Shown: in pieces, positions 9,684-21,623 of the stretch | Layout: the number at the start of each line of letters is the position of its first letter | Numbering within the stretch: the stretch's first letter is position 1 | NCBI RefSeq assembly: GCF_002844575.1 | Contig: NZ_PIQO01000015.1 | Coordinates: 56,093-120,092 of the forward strand | Direction: 5' to 3' | DNA from: Heyndrickxia camelliae | Lineage (GTDB): Bacteria; Bacillota; Bacilli; Bacillales; Bacillaceae_C | Length of the DNA stretch: 64,000 nt | Translations under genes and position numbers: made by a program | The notes under the pieces: model-generated | Database searches by the model: none | What the model saw: only the letters and a program-made list of their open reading frames with translations | What the model was told of the DNA's origin: nothing

Positions 9684-10952
9684 GTGAAAAGAAAACTTTT
9701 AACCCTAAGTGTAGCATCCGTTATTAGTGCGGGTACCTTGATTGCCCCGTTATCCAGCAACTATGCATTTGCCCAATCCATTAAAGAAAAGCAAAAAAGT
9801 GTTCAATCCGATATTCAAAAGAAAAAGGCCGAAATTTCAACTCTAAGTGCACAGGCTAAAGAAATGGAAAGCGAAATGAATGAAATTACAGCCAAAGTAA
9901 ACGATACCAATGCAAAAATCAAAGATACTACTCAAAAGGTAAATGATACAAAGCAAGAAATTAATGAATTGCAGGCGAAAATTAAGGAAACAAAACAAAG
10001 AATAGCGGAACGTAATAAAGTTTTACAGGATCGTGCTCGTTCTATTCAACAAAGCGATGGTTCCGACAGTTATTTAGATGTGCTGCTAAATTCTCAAAGT
10101 TTTGGTGATTTTATTGATCGTGCTGTAGCTGTTACTACCTTTGTAAGTGCAGATCATAAGATTCTTAAAGAACAAGAAGCAGATAAAAAAGCACTTGAGC
10201 AGTCAGAAGCAGATCTAAATAATAAATTGCAGGAAGTACAACAAGAATTATCTAAATTGGAAGATTTAAAATCACAATTAAAATATCAAATTAATGATAA
10301 AAATAGTATTCTTGCAAAAATTAAAGAAGAACAGGAATCCGCAAAAGGCGAACTTGGAGATCTTCAGGACAAAGCGGCATCATTAGCTGAGCAAGAAAAA
10401 GCAGCTGAAGCGGAACAAGAAAAAGAACGTCAAGCTTTCCGGACAACATCATCCAATTCTTCGTCCCATTCAAGTGGAAACAGCAGCGGCAGCCATTCCT
10501 CTGGTTCTGCATACAGTGCACCTTCTGATGGTCCTGTTTACCATGGTTCAGGAGCGATCGAAGCGGCTATTAGTGCAGGTTCATCTATTGTTGGTCGTTC
10601 TCCATACAACTGGGGCGGCGGACGTTCTAGTGCGGATATTCAGAACAGATCATTTGACTGTTCCTCCTTCGTACGCTGGGCATATGCGATGGCAGGCGTG
10701 AATTTAGGAAGCATTACGGGAACATCTACTAATACTCTTGTTTACCAAGGGAGAGCTGTTAGTGCATCGGAAATGAAACGTGGAGATCTTCTTTTCTTCG
10801 ATACGTATAAAACAAATGGTCATGTAGGGATTTACTTAGGAAATGGACAATTCCTTGACGACAATAGTTCACATGGTGTGTCAATCGACTCATTAAATAA
10901 CCCTTACTGGAAAGCAACATTCAAAGGTGTTGTAAGACGAGTAGTAGAATAA
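9684..10952 (+). CDS. cwlO: CwlO-like NlpC/P60 peptidoglycan endopeptidase
   Basis: 422 aa from the GTG at 9684, chosen because GGAGGAG lies 8 nt upstream and the signal peptide ([29 protein letters not shown]) begins there. A long coiled coil (about 30-250) is followed by a Ser/Gly/His-rich linker (about 260-300) and an NlpC/P60 domain with Cys in [11 protein letters not shown], His in [10 protein letters not shown] and a second His in NSSHGVSI. Secreted D,L-endopeptidases of this build cut peptidoglycan stem peptides during cell elongation and are activated through the coiled coil by FtsEX in B. subtilis. Terminator follows directly. Symbol by architecture. Confidence 0.88.
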   Translation: MKRKLLTLSVASVISAGTLIAPLSSNYAFAQSIKEKQKSVQSDIQKKKAEISTLSAQAKEMESEMNEITAKVNDTNAKIKDTTQKVNDTKQEINELQAKIKETKQRIAERNKVLQDRARSIQQSDGSDSYLDVLLNSQSFGDFIDRAVAVTTFVSADHKILKEQEADKKALEQSEADLNNKLQEVQQELSKLEDLKSQLKYQINDKNSILAKIKEEQESAKGELGDLQDKAASLAEQEKAAEAEQEKERQAFRTTSSNSSSHSSGNSSGSHSSGSAYSAPSDGPVYHGSGAIEAAISAGSSIVGRSPYNWGGGRSSADIQNRSFDCSSFVRWAYAMAGVNLGSITGTSTNTLVYQGRAVSASEMKRGDLLFFDTYKTNGHVGIYLGNGQFLDDNSSHGVSIDSLNNPYWKATFKGVVRRVVE

Positions 10953-10962
10953 TAGATTATGA

Positions 10963-10993
10963 AACCCTCCTGAAATAGGAGGGTTATTGTTTT
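10963..10993 (+). terminator. terminator after the CwlO-like gene
   Basis: AACCCTCCT / AGGAGGGTT perfect 9-bp stem with a 5-nt loop, followed by ATTGTTTT. Confidence 0.85.
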
Positions 10994-11084
10994 GCAATAA
11001 TATATAGGAATGAACTAAGAAGGAAGGTTTTAGTAAGATGTAGGTGCTTCTGATTTAGATGAATTAGGGTCTATCGGAAATTTG

Positions 11085-11356
11085 TCAGCATTTTTTATCA
11101 TACTGAACATTTTTGCTTGCGAAATAATTTACGGTTTCTTGAGCTACTGTAAGTTCTACTGCATACTGTCTAAATTTTTCTCAATCCGAACAAAACGTTT
11201 ATCCATTCGACTTTCATTTTGTAAATACGATTTCAAGCTGATTTTTTACATTGCCAATATGGGTTTCAAGTTTACCTTTTACATTAACCAGTTGCTTTTT
11301 ATTTAGTACTCGCATATCTACTAACTATTCATCCATATGCTTTTGCATTGCTCCAT
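11085..11356 (-). pseudogene. decayed coiled-coil protein gene
   Basis: A good RBS (AGGAGGTGATAGTA) and ATG at 11356 open a frame that stops after 11 codons (MEQCKSIWMNS). Protein-like sequence then continues in other frames: NKKQLVNVKGKLETHIGN / VKNQLEIVFTK, then SRMDKRFVRIEKNLDSMQ, then VELTVAQETVNYFASK. The pattern resembles the small heptad-rich Bacillus proteins (MDERFTQLDNRLDSIE...). At least two frameshifts and several stops: a remnant, not a working gene. Confidence 0.5.
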
Positions 11357-11750
11357 TACTATCACCTCCTAGTAAATAATTATATGATCCCGATGAAATG
11401 AACAACAGGAATTACGACAAAATGGAAGAAATAGCTATCTCATCAAATGTTTGATTAAAAACTGTAAGAATTCTTTTATCTACTATTAATTTATCCTTCA
11501 ATTTGTAAGAAAGCTGTCAAATCTTAAAATGTATTTTCCCTTCAAATGCTATGTTTATTCGCCTTTTTAAATCATTTTTTCGGACATCGACATCTTTTAT
11601 AATAATTCCCCGGGAAACATGTAAATAAAGTGAAAATGTTGCTGAAAAATAGGAATACTAATGATAATATTCCCGATAAAAATAATAATGGTGGAATGTG
11701 GATTACTGTTCGTATTGTTTAATCTTTTGATTGGAGAGGAGGTAGGATTA
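11357..11750. other. intergenic, possible short minus-strand fragment
   Basis: No confident gene. On the minus strand 11517-11657 is open without a good start and encodes RGIIIKDVDVRKNDLKRRI then NIAFEGKIHFKI; this looks protein-like and may be the tail of a lost gene. The rest is AT-rich and includes the start region of the YkoP-like gene. Confidence 0.3.
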
Positions 11751-12329
11751 TTGCTAATTCGATTTTCGATTATTTCTGTATGTCATTTCATCGATGCACT
11801 TTTTCTTTATTTTAGACGTCTTGAGTATACATTCACAAATCAAAATGAAAAAACGATCTTTAGAGTGAGGATTACAAAGTACAAAGGCCATCGTGTTGAC
11901 TTATCGGATGGAACGTCCATTAACAAAAATGATTGCTTATTGAAAATACATTTGCATAATGTACGTATTTTAAAGGAAGCATTATCCTTAAGACATCCTC
12001 TGCAGCGATCATTGGCTATATACAGGATGGTGGAACAATCGATGCCATCTTTAGCCATGTATATTGATAACCATCCAAAGTCTACCCAAATTAAAGGAAT
12101 TGTAGGTATTACCATGATTAATAGAGGTGTAACCCATTTAGGGTTTGAAAAATTCCTGCCAAATAGCCGGTTTTATAAGCTTTTTAAATTTTGCACCCAA
12201 TTTCCAATCTTCCTTTTGGCTACAACCTCCATTTCAATGAGAAATATTAAAAAGCAATGTCCAACCTATTTATTTATGTCCAAAGAAAAATTATTTGAAA
12301 AATATTTGGATACAAGACAAGCCACGTAA
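11751..12329 (+). CDS. ykoP: YkoP-family protein
   Basis: 192 aa from the TTG at 11751, chosen for the strong GAGAGGAGG 8 nt upstream; an upstream ATG at 11661 has a weak RBS. An N-terminal hydrophobic helix is followed by the YkoP fold, recognisable from FRVRITKYKGHRVDLSDGTSIN, INKNDCLLKIHLHNVRILKE and the C-terminal CPTYLFMSKEKLFEKY. In Bacillus YkoP is found with glycosyltransferases and polysaccharide deacetylases, often as their domain; here it stands alone. Biochemical role unknown. Confidence 0.75.
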   Translation: MLIRFSIISVCHFIDALFLYFRRLEYTFTNQNEKTIFRVRITKYKGHRVDLSDGTSINKNDCLLKIHLHNVRILKEALSLRHPLQRSLAIYRMVEQSMPSLAMYIDNHPKSTQIKGIVGITMINRGVTHLGFEKFLPNSRFYKLFKFCTQFPIFLLATTSISMRNIKKQCPTYLFMSKEKLFEKYLDTRQAT

Positions 12330-12345
12330 CTTACGTGGCTTTTTC
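12319..12345 (+). terminator. terminator overlapping the ykoP stop codon
   Basis: AGCCACGTAA and TTACGTGGCT pair almost without a loop, followed by TTTTT. The stop codon lies inside the left arm. Confidence 0.75.
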
Positions 12346-12453
12346 ATTCAGCATAAATGAATCATGAGTTTGAATAATTGTATAAAAATACTTAACTGCA
12401 TTGATTCTCTTTAATTCGCTCTGATGAAATAAATCAGATGACATGTAAAAGTA

Positions 12454-12496
12454 TTTAGTAAAATTATTAGTAAAATTATTGAATATTTTTACTAAT
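12454..12496. promoter_or_regulatory. repeated operator elements upstream of galK
   Basis: TTTAGTAAAA (12454-12463) and ATTAGTAAAA (12466-12475) are direct repeats 12 bp apart, and TTTTACTAAT (12487-12496) is the exact inverse of the second. Such a cluster next to the gal promoter suggests binding sites for the GalR encoded at the end of the operon (inference). Confidence 0.5.
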
Positions 12497-12517
12497 TAGG
12501 ATACGATTAAGTAAAAT
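12488..12517 (+). promoter_or_regulatory. putative gal operon promoter
   Basis: TTTACT (12488-12493), 18-bp spacer, TAAAAT (12512-12517). The -35 overlaps the right arm of the inverted repeat, so a bound repressor would block polymerase. Confidence 0.45.
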
Positions 12518-12545
12518 ATGATGCTTTTTTGGAGGGTCAGCTATC

Positions 12546-13727
12546 GTGAATGATAAAGAATTATCAGCGTTATTTAAGGAGAAGTTTCAAGGTGAACATG
12601 AAAAGCAATTTTTTGCTCCTGGAAGAATCAATCTAATAGGTGAGCATACAGACTATAATGGTGGCTATGTTTTTCCGTGTGCTATTACATTTGGAACATA
12701 CTGCTTTGTAAAAAAAAGAAATGATTTAATCGTTAGAATGTACTCGGTGAATTTTCCAGAAAAAGGGACTATTGAATATTCAATAGATGAACTTGATTAT
12801 CAAACAAAACATGACTGGGGTAATTATCCAAAAGGAATGCTGCGTTTTATTAGAGAGCGTGGATATCATATCCCAACTGGATTCGATGTATTATTTTATG
12901 GAAATATCCCGAATGGAGCAGGGTTATCATCATCTGCATCCATAGAAATACTTACCGGTGTCATGGTAGATGGTTTATTTCAGTTGGGAATACCGCGACT
13001 TGAACTAGTCAAACTTGGACAAAACGTTGAAAATCACTTTATTGGTGTAAACAGCGGGATTATGGACCAATTTGCAGTTGGAATGGGGAAGATTGATTCT
13101 GGTATTTTAATAGACTGCCAGTCCCATGAATATCAATATGCACCCATACATTTAGAAAAGCATCAAATTATTATTATGAATACGAATAAACGCAGGGAAC
13201 TTGCCGATTCTAAGTATAATGAGAGAAGAAAGGAATGTGAGGAGGCGCTATCTGATTTACAAAAGATGTTAAATATCAAGACGCTTGGTGAAATAAAAGA
13301 GGATATATTTGAGGATTATAAATATTTAATAAGAAAAGAGATTGTAAGAAAACGTGCAAAGCATGCAGTATATGAAAATCAGCGTACATTAAAAGCATTT
13401 CATGCTTTAAATAATGGAGATCTTCAGGAGTTTGGTATATTAATGAACGCTTCCCATGCATCACTAAGAGATGACTATGAAGTAACGGGGGAAGAGCTTG
13501 ATACTTTAGTGGAAGCCGCATGGTCACAGCCTGGGGTGGTTGGTGCACGCATGACTGGAGCAGGATTTGGCGGCTGTGCTATAGCAATTGTGGAAAAAGA
13601 CAAAGTGGCCGATTTTATTAAAGAGGTCGGAAAATTATACAAACAAAGGATAGGGTATATGGCTGATTTTTATGTAGCAAGTATTGGGGATGGCGCAAAA
13701 GAATTAACGAATGAGGTGTTATTATGA
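12546..13727 (+). CDS. galK: galactokinase
   Basis: 393 aa, full-length GHMP kinase. The galactokinase signature [16 protein letters not shown] (about 26-41), the ATP-binding loop [15 protein letters not shown] (about 122-137) and the C-terminal [14 protein letters not shown] are intact. It phosphorylates alpha-galactose to galactose-1-P, the first Leloir step. Start is GTG with GGAGGG 9 nt upstream. Its last bases overlap galE (ATGA), indicating translational coupling. Expression is probably controlled by galR at the operon end through the repeats upstream. Confidence 0.97.
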   Translation: MNDKELSALFKEKFQGEHEKQFFAPGRINLIGEHTDYNGGYVFPCAITFGTYCFVKKRNDLIVRMYSVNFPEKGTIEYSIDELDYQTKHDWGNYPKGMLRFIRERGYHIPTGFDVLFYGNIPNGAGLSSSASIEILTGVMVDGLFQLGIPRLELVKLGQNVENHFIGVNSGIMDQFAVGMGKIDSGILIDCQSHEYQYAPIHLEKHQIIIMNTNKRRELADSKYNERRKECEEALSDLQKMLNIKTLGEIKEDIFEDYKYLIRKEIVRKRAKHAVYENQRTLKAFHALNNGDLQEFGILMNASHASLRDDYEVTGEELDTLVEAAWSQPGVVGARMTGAGFGGCAIAIVEKDKVADFIKEVGKLYKQRIGYMADFYVASIGDGAKELTNEVLL

Positions 13728-14713
13728 GTATTTTAGTGTTAGGTGGAGCAGGCTATATTGGGTCGCATGCGGTATATCAGTTAATGGATCAACAGCATGA
13801 TGTTGTAGTAGTTGATAATTTGCAAACAGGGCATAGAAAAGCAGTTCATCCTAAAGCAAAGTTCTATGAAGGAGATATCCGTAATCGTGACTTTCTAAGA
13901 GGGGTTTTCGAAAAAGAAAGGATAGATGCAGTAATCCATTTTGCTGCTAATTCCCTCGTGGGAGAGTCGATGGAAGCGCCTCTAAAGTATTTTGATAATA
14001 ATGTATTCGGTACACAAGTGCTATTAGAGATGATGAAGGAATTTCAAGTGAAATATATTGTTTTTTCTTCGACTGCAGCGACATACGGAGAGCCTGAAGA
14101 GGTGCCGATTCACGAGGAGATGCCTACTAAACCAACTAATACCTATGGAGAGACAAAGCTTACGATGGAAAAAATGATGAGATGGTGCGAACAGGCATTT
14201 GACTTGAAATATGTTTCTCTTCGCTATTTTAATGTAGCTGGAGCGCGTGCTACGGGTGAAATTGGAGAGGATCATACTCCAGAAACGCATCTTATTCCAG
14301 TAGTGCTCGAAACTGCATTAGGGAAAAGGAACGCAATCACTGTTTTTGGGGATGATTATGATACAGTTGATGGTACATGTGTACGTGATTATGTTCATGT
14401 AGAGGACTTAATAGATGCCCATTTATTGGCGCTACGCTATTTACAAAATGGTGGAAAGAGCGACATCTTCAATTTAGGCAGCAGCCAAGGTTTTTCTGTT
14501 AAGGAAATTATTGAAACAGCGAGGAAGGTAACAGGTATTGATATTCCTGCAGTGATAGGAGAAAGACGTGCAGGTGATCCAAGTAAATTAATTGCCTCTT
14601 CTTCTAAAGCACAGGAAATACTCGGTTGGAATCCGCAAAGAACTAAAATCGAAACAATTATTAAAGACGCATGGAATTGGCATTCACATTATCCAAATGG
14701 TTATGGTGATTAA
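13724..14713 (+). CDS. galE: UDP-glucose 4-epimerase
   Basis: 329 aa extended SDR. NAD-binding [11 protein letters not shown] at the N-terminus, catalytic Thr/Ser in FSSTAATYG and the YxxxK pair in [14 protein letters not shown]. It interconverts UDP-galactose and UDP-glucose in the cytoplasm, both in galactose use and for wall precursor supply. Overlaps galK by 4 nt and is followed after 2 nt by galT. Confidence 0.97.
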   Translation: MSILVLGGAGYIGSHAVYQLMDQQHDVVVVDNLQTGHRKAVHPKAKFYEGDIRNRDFLRGVFEKERIDAVIHFAANSLVGESMEAPLKYFDNNVFGTQVLLEMMKEFQVKYIVFSSTAATYGEPEEVPIHEEMPTKPTNTYGETKLTMEKMMRWCEQAFDLKYVSLRYFNVAGARATGEIGEDHTPETHLIPVVLETALGKRNAITVFGDDYDTVDGTCVRDYVHVEDLIDAHLLALRYLQNGGKSDIFNLGSSQGFSVKEIIETARKVTGIDIPAVIGERRAGDPSKLIASSSKAQEILGWNPQRTKIETIIKDAWNWHSHYPNGYGD

Positions 14714-14715
14714 AC

Positions 14716-16203
14716 ATGCAAGAGATTAACCGTGCTATTCAGAAGCTTGTTTCACAAGCCTTAAAAGCAAAGCTAATAGAAAAAGAAGATGTTATCTATG
14801 CAAGAAATCAGATTCTCACTATTTTGGGATTAGAAGCTTATGAAGAGACAACGGGGATAGAAGTAGAGAGAGAAATACCCGAACTGTTAGACATTTTAGT
14901 AAAATATGCATGTGAAAATAATATAGTGGAGGATTACTTGGATGAGAAGGAAATCCTCGCGAGTAAAATTATGAATTGCTTTGTTGCCAGGCCATCGGAG
15001 GTCAATCGCAAATTTCATCAATTATATAAGATGGATCCCCAACTGGCAACGAATTATTTCTATCAATTGAGTCAAAACAGCAACTATATTCAGATGAAAC
15101 GTATTCAAAAAAATATAGAATATCGAGTGGCAACCGAGTATGGAAATCTAGATATTACCATTAATCTTTCCAAGCCAGAAAAGGATCCAAAACAAATTGA
15201 AAAAGAAAAAATGGTAAAGAGTGTTGGATATCCAACATGCTTGCTTTGTGCTGAAAATGAGGGATATGCCGGCAGAGTTGGTCATCCAGCTCGATCCAAT
15301 CATCGTGTAATAAGGGTGCAGCTTGATGGCGAAAACTGGATGCTCCAGTATTCACCATATCTTTATTATCCGGAACACTGCATCCTGCTATCAGAACAGC
15401 ATCGAAATATGGTGATTAATCGAAATACCTTTTCTAATCTGTTAAAGTTCGTTGAAAGGTTTCCACATTATTTTATAGGATCCAACGCAGATTTGCCGAT
15501 TGTTGGCGGATCTATTTTGTCCCACGATCATTATCAAGGTGGGTATTATGAGTTCCCAATGGCTAGAGCGGAAAAGGAGGAAACATTTTCCATCAGTAGC
15601 TTTTCCAATTTGGAATGTTCGACAATAAAATGGCCGATGAGCGTCATCCGATTAAGAAGTCATGAGATTAATAGCTTAGTAGAGGCTGCGGATTATATTT
15701 TACAGAATTGGAAGAAATACAGCGATAGTTCTGCCGAAATATATGCTTTTACCGGAGATGTTCCTCATAATACGATTACTCCTATCGCCAGGAAGCGTGG
15801 GGAAGTCTACGAGATGGACTTGGTTTTGCGCAATAATCGTACAAGTGAGGAGCATCCATTTGGTATATTTCATCCGCATGCAGATGTGCACCATATTAAA
15901 AGGGAAAACATTGGCTTAATAGAGGTCATGGGTCTAGCGGTGTTACCAGCTAGATTGAAGGATGAACTGAAAGAAGTGGAAAAATTCCTGTTAGGTAATT
16001 CACACTCAATCGCAGAGTATCATCTAGAGTGGGCGGAGGAGTTAAAGGAAAAATATCAAAATCAATTGAACGAGCAAAATGTAGAACAATTTTTACGAGT
16101 GGAAATTGGGGCAAAGTTTAAAAAGGCATTAGAGGATGCTAGTGTGTACAAACGGGATGAAAATGGAAAAAGAGCTTTTTATAGGTTCATTGAAACATTA
16201 TAA
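14716..16203 (+). CDS. galT: galactose-1-phosphate uridylyltransferase, class II
   Basis: 495 aa, the length of the Firmicute class II GalT family, unlike the 350-aa class I enzyme. The characteristic central region VGHPARSNHRVIRVQLDGENW, the His-rich GGSILSHDHYQGGYYEFPM and HPHADVHHIKRENIGLIEVMG are visible. It transfers UMP from UDP-glucose to galactose-1-P. It starts 2 nt after galE with only a weak GGTGAT as ribosome site, consistent with coupling. Confidence 0.95.
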   Translation: MQEINRAIQKLVSQALKAKLIEKEDVIYARNQILTILGLEAYEETTGIEVEREIPELLDILVKYACENNIVEDYLDEKEILASKIMNCFVARPSEVNRKFHQLYKMDPQLATNYFYQLSQNSNYIQMKRIQKNIEYRVATEYGNLDITINLSKPEKDPKQIEKEKMVKSVGYPTCLLCAENEGYAGRVGHPARSNHRVIRVQLDGENWMLQYSPYLYYPEHCILLSEQHRNMVINRNTFSNLLKFVERFPHYFIGSNADLPIVGGSILSHDHYQGGYYEFPMARAEKEETFSISSFSNLECSTIKWPMSVIRLRSHEINSLVEAADYILQNWKKYSDSSAEIYAFTGDVPHNTITPIARKRGEVYEMDLVLRNNRTSEEHPFGIFHPHADVHHIKRENIGLIEVMGLAVLPARLKDELKEVEKFLLGNSHSIAEYHLEWAEELKEKYQNQLNEQNVEQFLRVEIGAKFKKALEDASVYKRDENGKRAFYRFIETL

Positions 16204-16215
16204 GGGGGATTATGA

Positions 16216-18293
<2,078 letters not shown>

Positions 18294-18303
<10 letters not shown>

Positions 18304-18548
18304 GCTTTACCGGTTTTGTAGCCTAAGTAAAAGATAGGAATATAACTTAGAAGAACATAAGCGACGCGCGGGTCCTTTTCTATGAAGTTCATAATAGATC
18401 CTGTAGTTTTGAGGAGTGTATTCAGTAATTGGCCCTGGGTTTGCAACCGATAAAGATAAACAATTATGATTGCAAGAATAACGATTAAGATAATCCATAA
18501 TATCCGTAATATGGACATTGATTGTTTCTTTGCTTTCGTCTTAGCCAC
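18294..18548 (-). CDS. small two-span membrane protein
   Basis: 84 aa from the GTG at 18548, selected for AGGAGGG 7 nt upstream. Charged N-terminus (AKTKAKKQSMS), helix ILRILWIILIVILAIIIVYLY, a linker, and a second hydrophobic stretch VAYVLLSYIPIFYLGY ending in KTGKAKK. No recognised family. Convergent with galR and sharing its hairpin as terminator. Confidence 0.65.
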
Positions 18549-18664
18549 CCAAATCCCTCCTAAATGGTCGATAGGTACCATTTCGAGCCTTTTTGGTGTT
18601 TTTCCTTTATTTCTATTAATCTTCTTTGCTTAATTTATTTTACCCTCTATTCATACTTTCAGCT

Positions 18665-18683
18665 TGTCATTAATAAAATGACA
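18665..18683. repeat. inverted repeat upstream of the sugar ABC operon
   Basis: TGTCATT-AATAA-AATGACA, 7-bp arms. Lies 120 bp before the ABC operon. Function unknown. Confidence 0.35.
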
Positions 18684-18741
18684 GTGAACCAAATAGAAAA
18701 AATAATACACAATCAGAAGGCAGTAATCTTTGATGAAGTGG

Positions 18742-18761
18742 TTACAAGGTTAACCTTGTAA
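18742..18761. promoter_or_regulatory. perfect 20-bp palindrome, candidate operator
   Basis: TTACAAGGTTAACCTTGTAA is its own reverse complement and lies 40 bp upstream of the solute-binding protein gene. A dimeric repressor site is the natural reading; the cognate regulator is not evident. Confidence 0.55.
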
Positions 18762-18800
18762 ATAGGTACCTAAGCATAAAATAAGAGGGGGAATTTTCCA

Positions 18801-20117
18801 GTGAGGAAAAAACAAAAATGGAAGATAGCAGGAGCACTTTTTCTGTCATTAGCTTTAATGCTAGCGGCATGTTCCAGTAAAACGGATAGTACAAATGAAA
18901 AAGACAAAGGCACGAAGAGCGGGAACAGCGATAACAAGAAAGTCACGATTGTGTATGCACGCGGTAAGGATGTCACAAAAGGAACGGAAAAAATTGTGGA
19001 AGCTTTTGAAGCGTCCCATCCCAATATTCATGTGAAATTTAAAGAAATGCCATCTGATAGTGGGCAGCAGCATGATGCGTATGTGACTCAGTTAAATGGA
19101 AAGTCTGATGAAATAGATGTCTTTGACATGGATGTTATCTGGCCAGCGGAATTTGCACAAGCAGATTATGTTCTTCCACTTGACCGCTTTATCCAACAGG
19201 ATGGAATTGATTTAAGCACCTACAATCAAGGGGCATTAGCGGCATCTCAATTTAATGGCAAGCAATGGGCATTGCCAAAATTCATTGATGCAGGACTTCT
19301 TTATTACAGAACAGATTTGGTTAGTAAAGATGAAGTTCCGAAAACATGGGACGACTTATTAAAAATGGCAAAGGAAAAGCAGGGAAAGGGCGGTACAAAA
19401 TTCGGATATGTCTTCCAAGCGAAGCAATACGAGGGTTTAGTATGTAACGCGATAGAATTTGTTGCATCTTATGGTGGTCAATTTATTAATGAAAAGAATG
19501 AAGTCGTCGTAAATAGCCCTGAAACAATAAAGGGCTTGAAGAAACTAGTAGAAGTTGCGAATTCAAGTATTGTTCCGAGCAATGTAAACACTTTTACAGA
19601 AATAGAGTCTGATCAGGCATTCATTGAAGGTCAAACAGCATTCTTACGGAACTGGCCATATGAATATGCAAGCGCGAATGATAAGGAAAAGTCTAAAATT
19701 GCCGGTAAGGTTGGAATCGCACCTCTTCCTGCAGGGGATAAGGGATCTGCAGCGGCACTTGGCGGTTGGCAAGCTGGCATTAACAAATATTCTAAGCATC
19801 CTAAAGAAGCGTGGGAATTCCTTAAGTTTATGGCAGGACCTGAAGGGCAAAAGATTGATGCTATTTACGGGGGGCATGCACCAACTATTACTAGTCTTTA
19901 TAGCGATGCAGAGGTAGTGAAAGCGAATCCTACTTTCGGTGATAAAGGATTCCAGGATGGTTTAAATGCAGCAGTTCCTCGTCCAGTAGCAGCAAACTAT
20001 CAAGAAATCTCCGATATTATTCAAATTGAAGTTTCAAAGGCAATTACAAAACAAGAAACAGTGGAGCAAGCAGTTAAAAATATGGAAACGCAAATGAAAG
20101 AAAAGCTCGTAAAATAG
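18801..20117 (+). CDS. sugar ABC transporter substrate-binding lipoprotein
   Basis: 438 aa, family 1 extracellular solute-binding protein. Lipobox LMLAACSS gives a lipid-anchored Cys near residue 24; the mature part has the usual MalE-like fold cues (ARGKDVTKGTEKIVEAFEAS, VYVLPLDRFIQ-type segment, WEFLKFMAGPEGQK). Length and sequence are of the maltose/trehalose-type group; the sugar is not deducible. GTG start with AGAGGGGGA upstream. Followed by two permease genes; no ATPase gene in the operon. Confidence 0.9.
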   Translation: MRKKQKWKIAGALFLSLALMLAACSSKTDSTNEKDKGTKSGNSDNKKVTIVYARGKDVTKGTEKIVEAFEASHPNIHVKFKEMPSDSGQQHDAYVTQLNGKSDEIDVFDMDVIWPAEFAQADYVLPLDRFIQQDGIDLSTYNQGALAASQFNGKQWALPKFIDAGLLYYRTDLVSKDEVPKTWDDLLKMAKEKQGKGGTKFGYVFQAKQYEGLVCNAIEFVASYGGQFINEKNEVVVNSPETIKGLKKLVEVANSSIVPSNVNTFTEIESDQAFIEGQTAFLRNWPYEYASANDKEKSKIAGKVGIAPLPAGDKGSAAALGGWQAGINKYSKHPKEAWEFLKFMAGPEGQKIDAIYGGHAPTITSLYSDAEVVKANPTFGDKGFQDGLNAAVPRPVAANYQEISDIIQIEVSKAITKQETVEQAVKNMETQMKEKLVK

Positions 20118-20136
20118 ATTCTTACTCACAAAAATA

Positions 20137-20182
20137 GAGTGCCTTGTAATCGGGTGCCAGGCACCGGAGGCATTCCTTTTTT
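20137..20182 (+). terminator. attenuating hairpin after the binding protein
   Basis: GAGTGCCT pairs with AGGCATTC around an inner GGTGCCAGGCACC hairpin and is followed by six T. As the permeases follow, it probably lowers their expression relative to the binding protein. Confidence 0.7.
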
Positions 20183-20311
20183 ATAAAGAATAAAAAAGGA
20201 GTGTATAGTTGGATCAATTATTTTACTAGTATATTCTCTTTCTAGCTTACAGCGCCTATCTGCCAGCAGATTTGCAAGGTACTCACACTTTTCTTATAAG
20301 GAGTTGAGATA

Positions 20312-21613
20312 GTGTCAATAAAACGGAAAAATTCTTCTGAAAAAATAAAAGCGTATGCTTTAGTCGCACCGGCATTAGTGCTGATTGCGGTAATTGCGAT
20401 ATGGCCTGTCATTCAATCCTTTTATTTTAGTTTGTTTGATTTAAAGCTTAATAGCCCAACTAAATCCGATACTCATTTAAGTTATTCCTTTAATCTTAAA
20501 GACTACTTAGATAATTATCCCTTCCTTGTAAGTGGTATAGATGCTGAGATTAGAAAGGGACATGCTGTAGATGATTTAAATAAGATGAAGGCAAAGCTTC
20601 AAGACTTGGATAAAAAAATCCAGGATGATTCAGATATAAAGGATAAATATAAAACAATAAATGAGAAATTAATGAATTTCGAACAAATAGATTCCAGCCT
20701 TGCTTTTATAAAAATTGATAGAAAACTGGCAAAGCAAATCCAAGCATTCACAAATGAAATTAACAGTAGCTTTAAATCTATCTCCACAACAACCAAGCTT
20801 GAGCAAGATAAAAAATTACTAGGACTATCATCTGCCCTGAATCAGGTTGTAGTAAAACCGAATTTTATCGGTCTTGCACATTATAAGGAAGATTTATCTC
20901 AAAAACGAATGTGGAAGGCACTTGCCAATACCTTTACCTTTACGATCATTTCCGTTGCAATCGAATTAATTCTTGGCCTTGCAATTGCACTTGTCATTAA
21001 TAAAGCTTTCATAGGAAGAGGACTCATTCGTGCCTCCATTTTAATTCCATGGGCGATACCGACAGCTGTATCCGCACTAATATGGAAGTTTTTATATGAT
21101 GGTCAAAATGGAGTTATCGCTAAAATTTTTGAAACAGTCGGCTTAGTGGATAATATGAGCAGCCTTCTAACAACACAGGTGGGTGCTTTTGTTTCCGTGA
21201 TTTTGGCAGATGTTTGGAAAACTACACCATACATGGCGTTATTACTGCTTGCTGGTTTACAAGTCATTCCAAGTTCTTTGTATGAAGCAGCATCCATAGA
21301 TGGGGCATCCAAGTGGAAGCAATTTACGAATATTACCCTTCCACTCTTAAAATCTAGTATGCTAGTAGCTTTACTATTCAGAACTCTCGATGCGTTTCGG
21401 GTATTTGATTTAATTTTTGTATTAACTGGTGGAGGACCAGCTAACTCAACAGAGACGATTTCTATATTAGCTTATAAGGTGATGTTCTCGCAAACGAATT
21501 TTGGCAATGGCTCCGCTTTAGCGGTCATTGTATTTATATGTGTAGCTATCATTTCGATGATTTATATTAAATTCCTTGGTAAAGACTTATTACAGGATTC
21601 AACGGGGAAATAG
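20312..21613 (+). CDS. sugar ABC permease (MalF-like) with long external insert
   Basis: 433 aa, against about 300 for common MalF/UgpA-type permeases. TM1 lies at about 13-36 (AYALVAPALVLIAVIAIWPVI). Residues about 45-185 form a hydrophilic, helical insert (KMKAKLQDLDKKIQDDSDIK region) before the remaining TMs from about 200. The EAA loop is EAASIDGASKWKQFTNITLP. The insert sits outside the membrane and may contact the binding protein. GTG start with AAGGAG 8 nt upstream. Pairs with the next permease. Confidence 0.88.
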   Translation: MSIKRKNSSEKIKAYALVAPALVLIAVIAIWPVIQSFYFSLFDLKLNSPTKSDTHLSYSFNLKDYLDNYPFLVSGIDAEIRKGHAVDDLNKMKAKLQDLDKKIQDDSDIKDKYKTINEKLMNFEQIDSSLAFIKIDRKLAKQIQAFTNEINSSFKSISTTTKLEQDKKLLGLSSALNQVVVKPNFIGLAHYKEDLSQKRMWKALANTFTFTIISVAIELILGLAIALVINKAFIGRGLIRASILIPWAIPTAVSALIWKFLYDGQNGVIAKIFETVGLVDNMSSLLTTQVGAFVSVILADVWKTTPYMALLLLAGLQVIPSSLYEAASIDGASKWKQFTNITLPLLKSSMLVALLFRTLDAFRVFDLIFVLTGGGPANSTETISILAYKVMFSQTNFGNGSALAVIVFICVAIISMIYIKFLGKDLLQDSTGK

Positions 21614-21623
21614 GAGGGAATTC

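Noticed and set aside
11082..11306. 74-codon plus-strand frame rich in Phe/Ile
   Set aside because: It is antisense to the decayed coiled-coil gene, which has the RBS and a meaningful amino-acid pattern.
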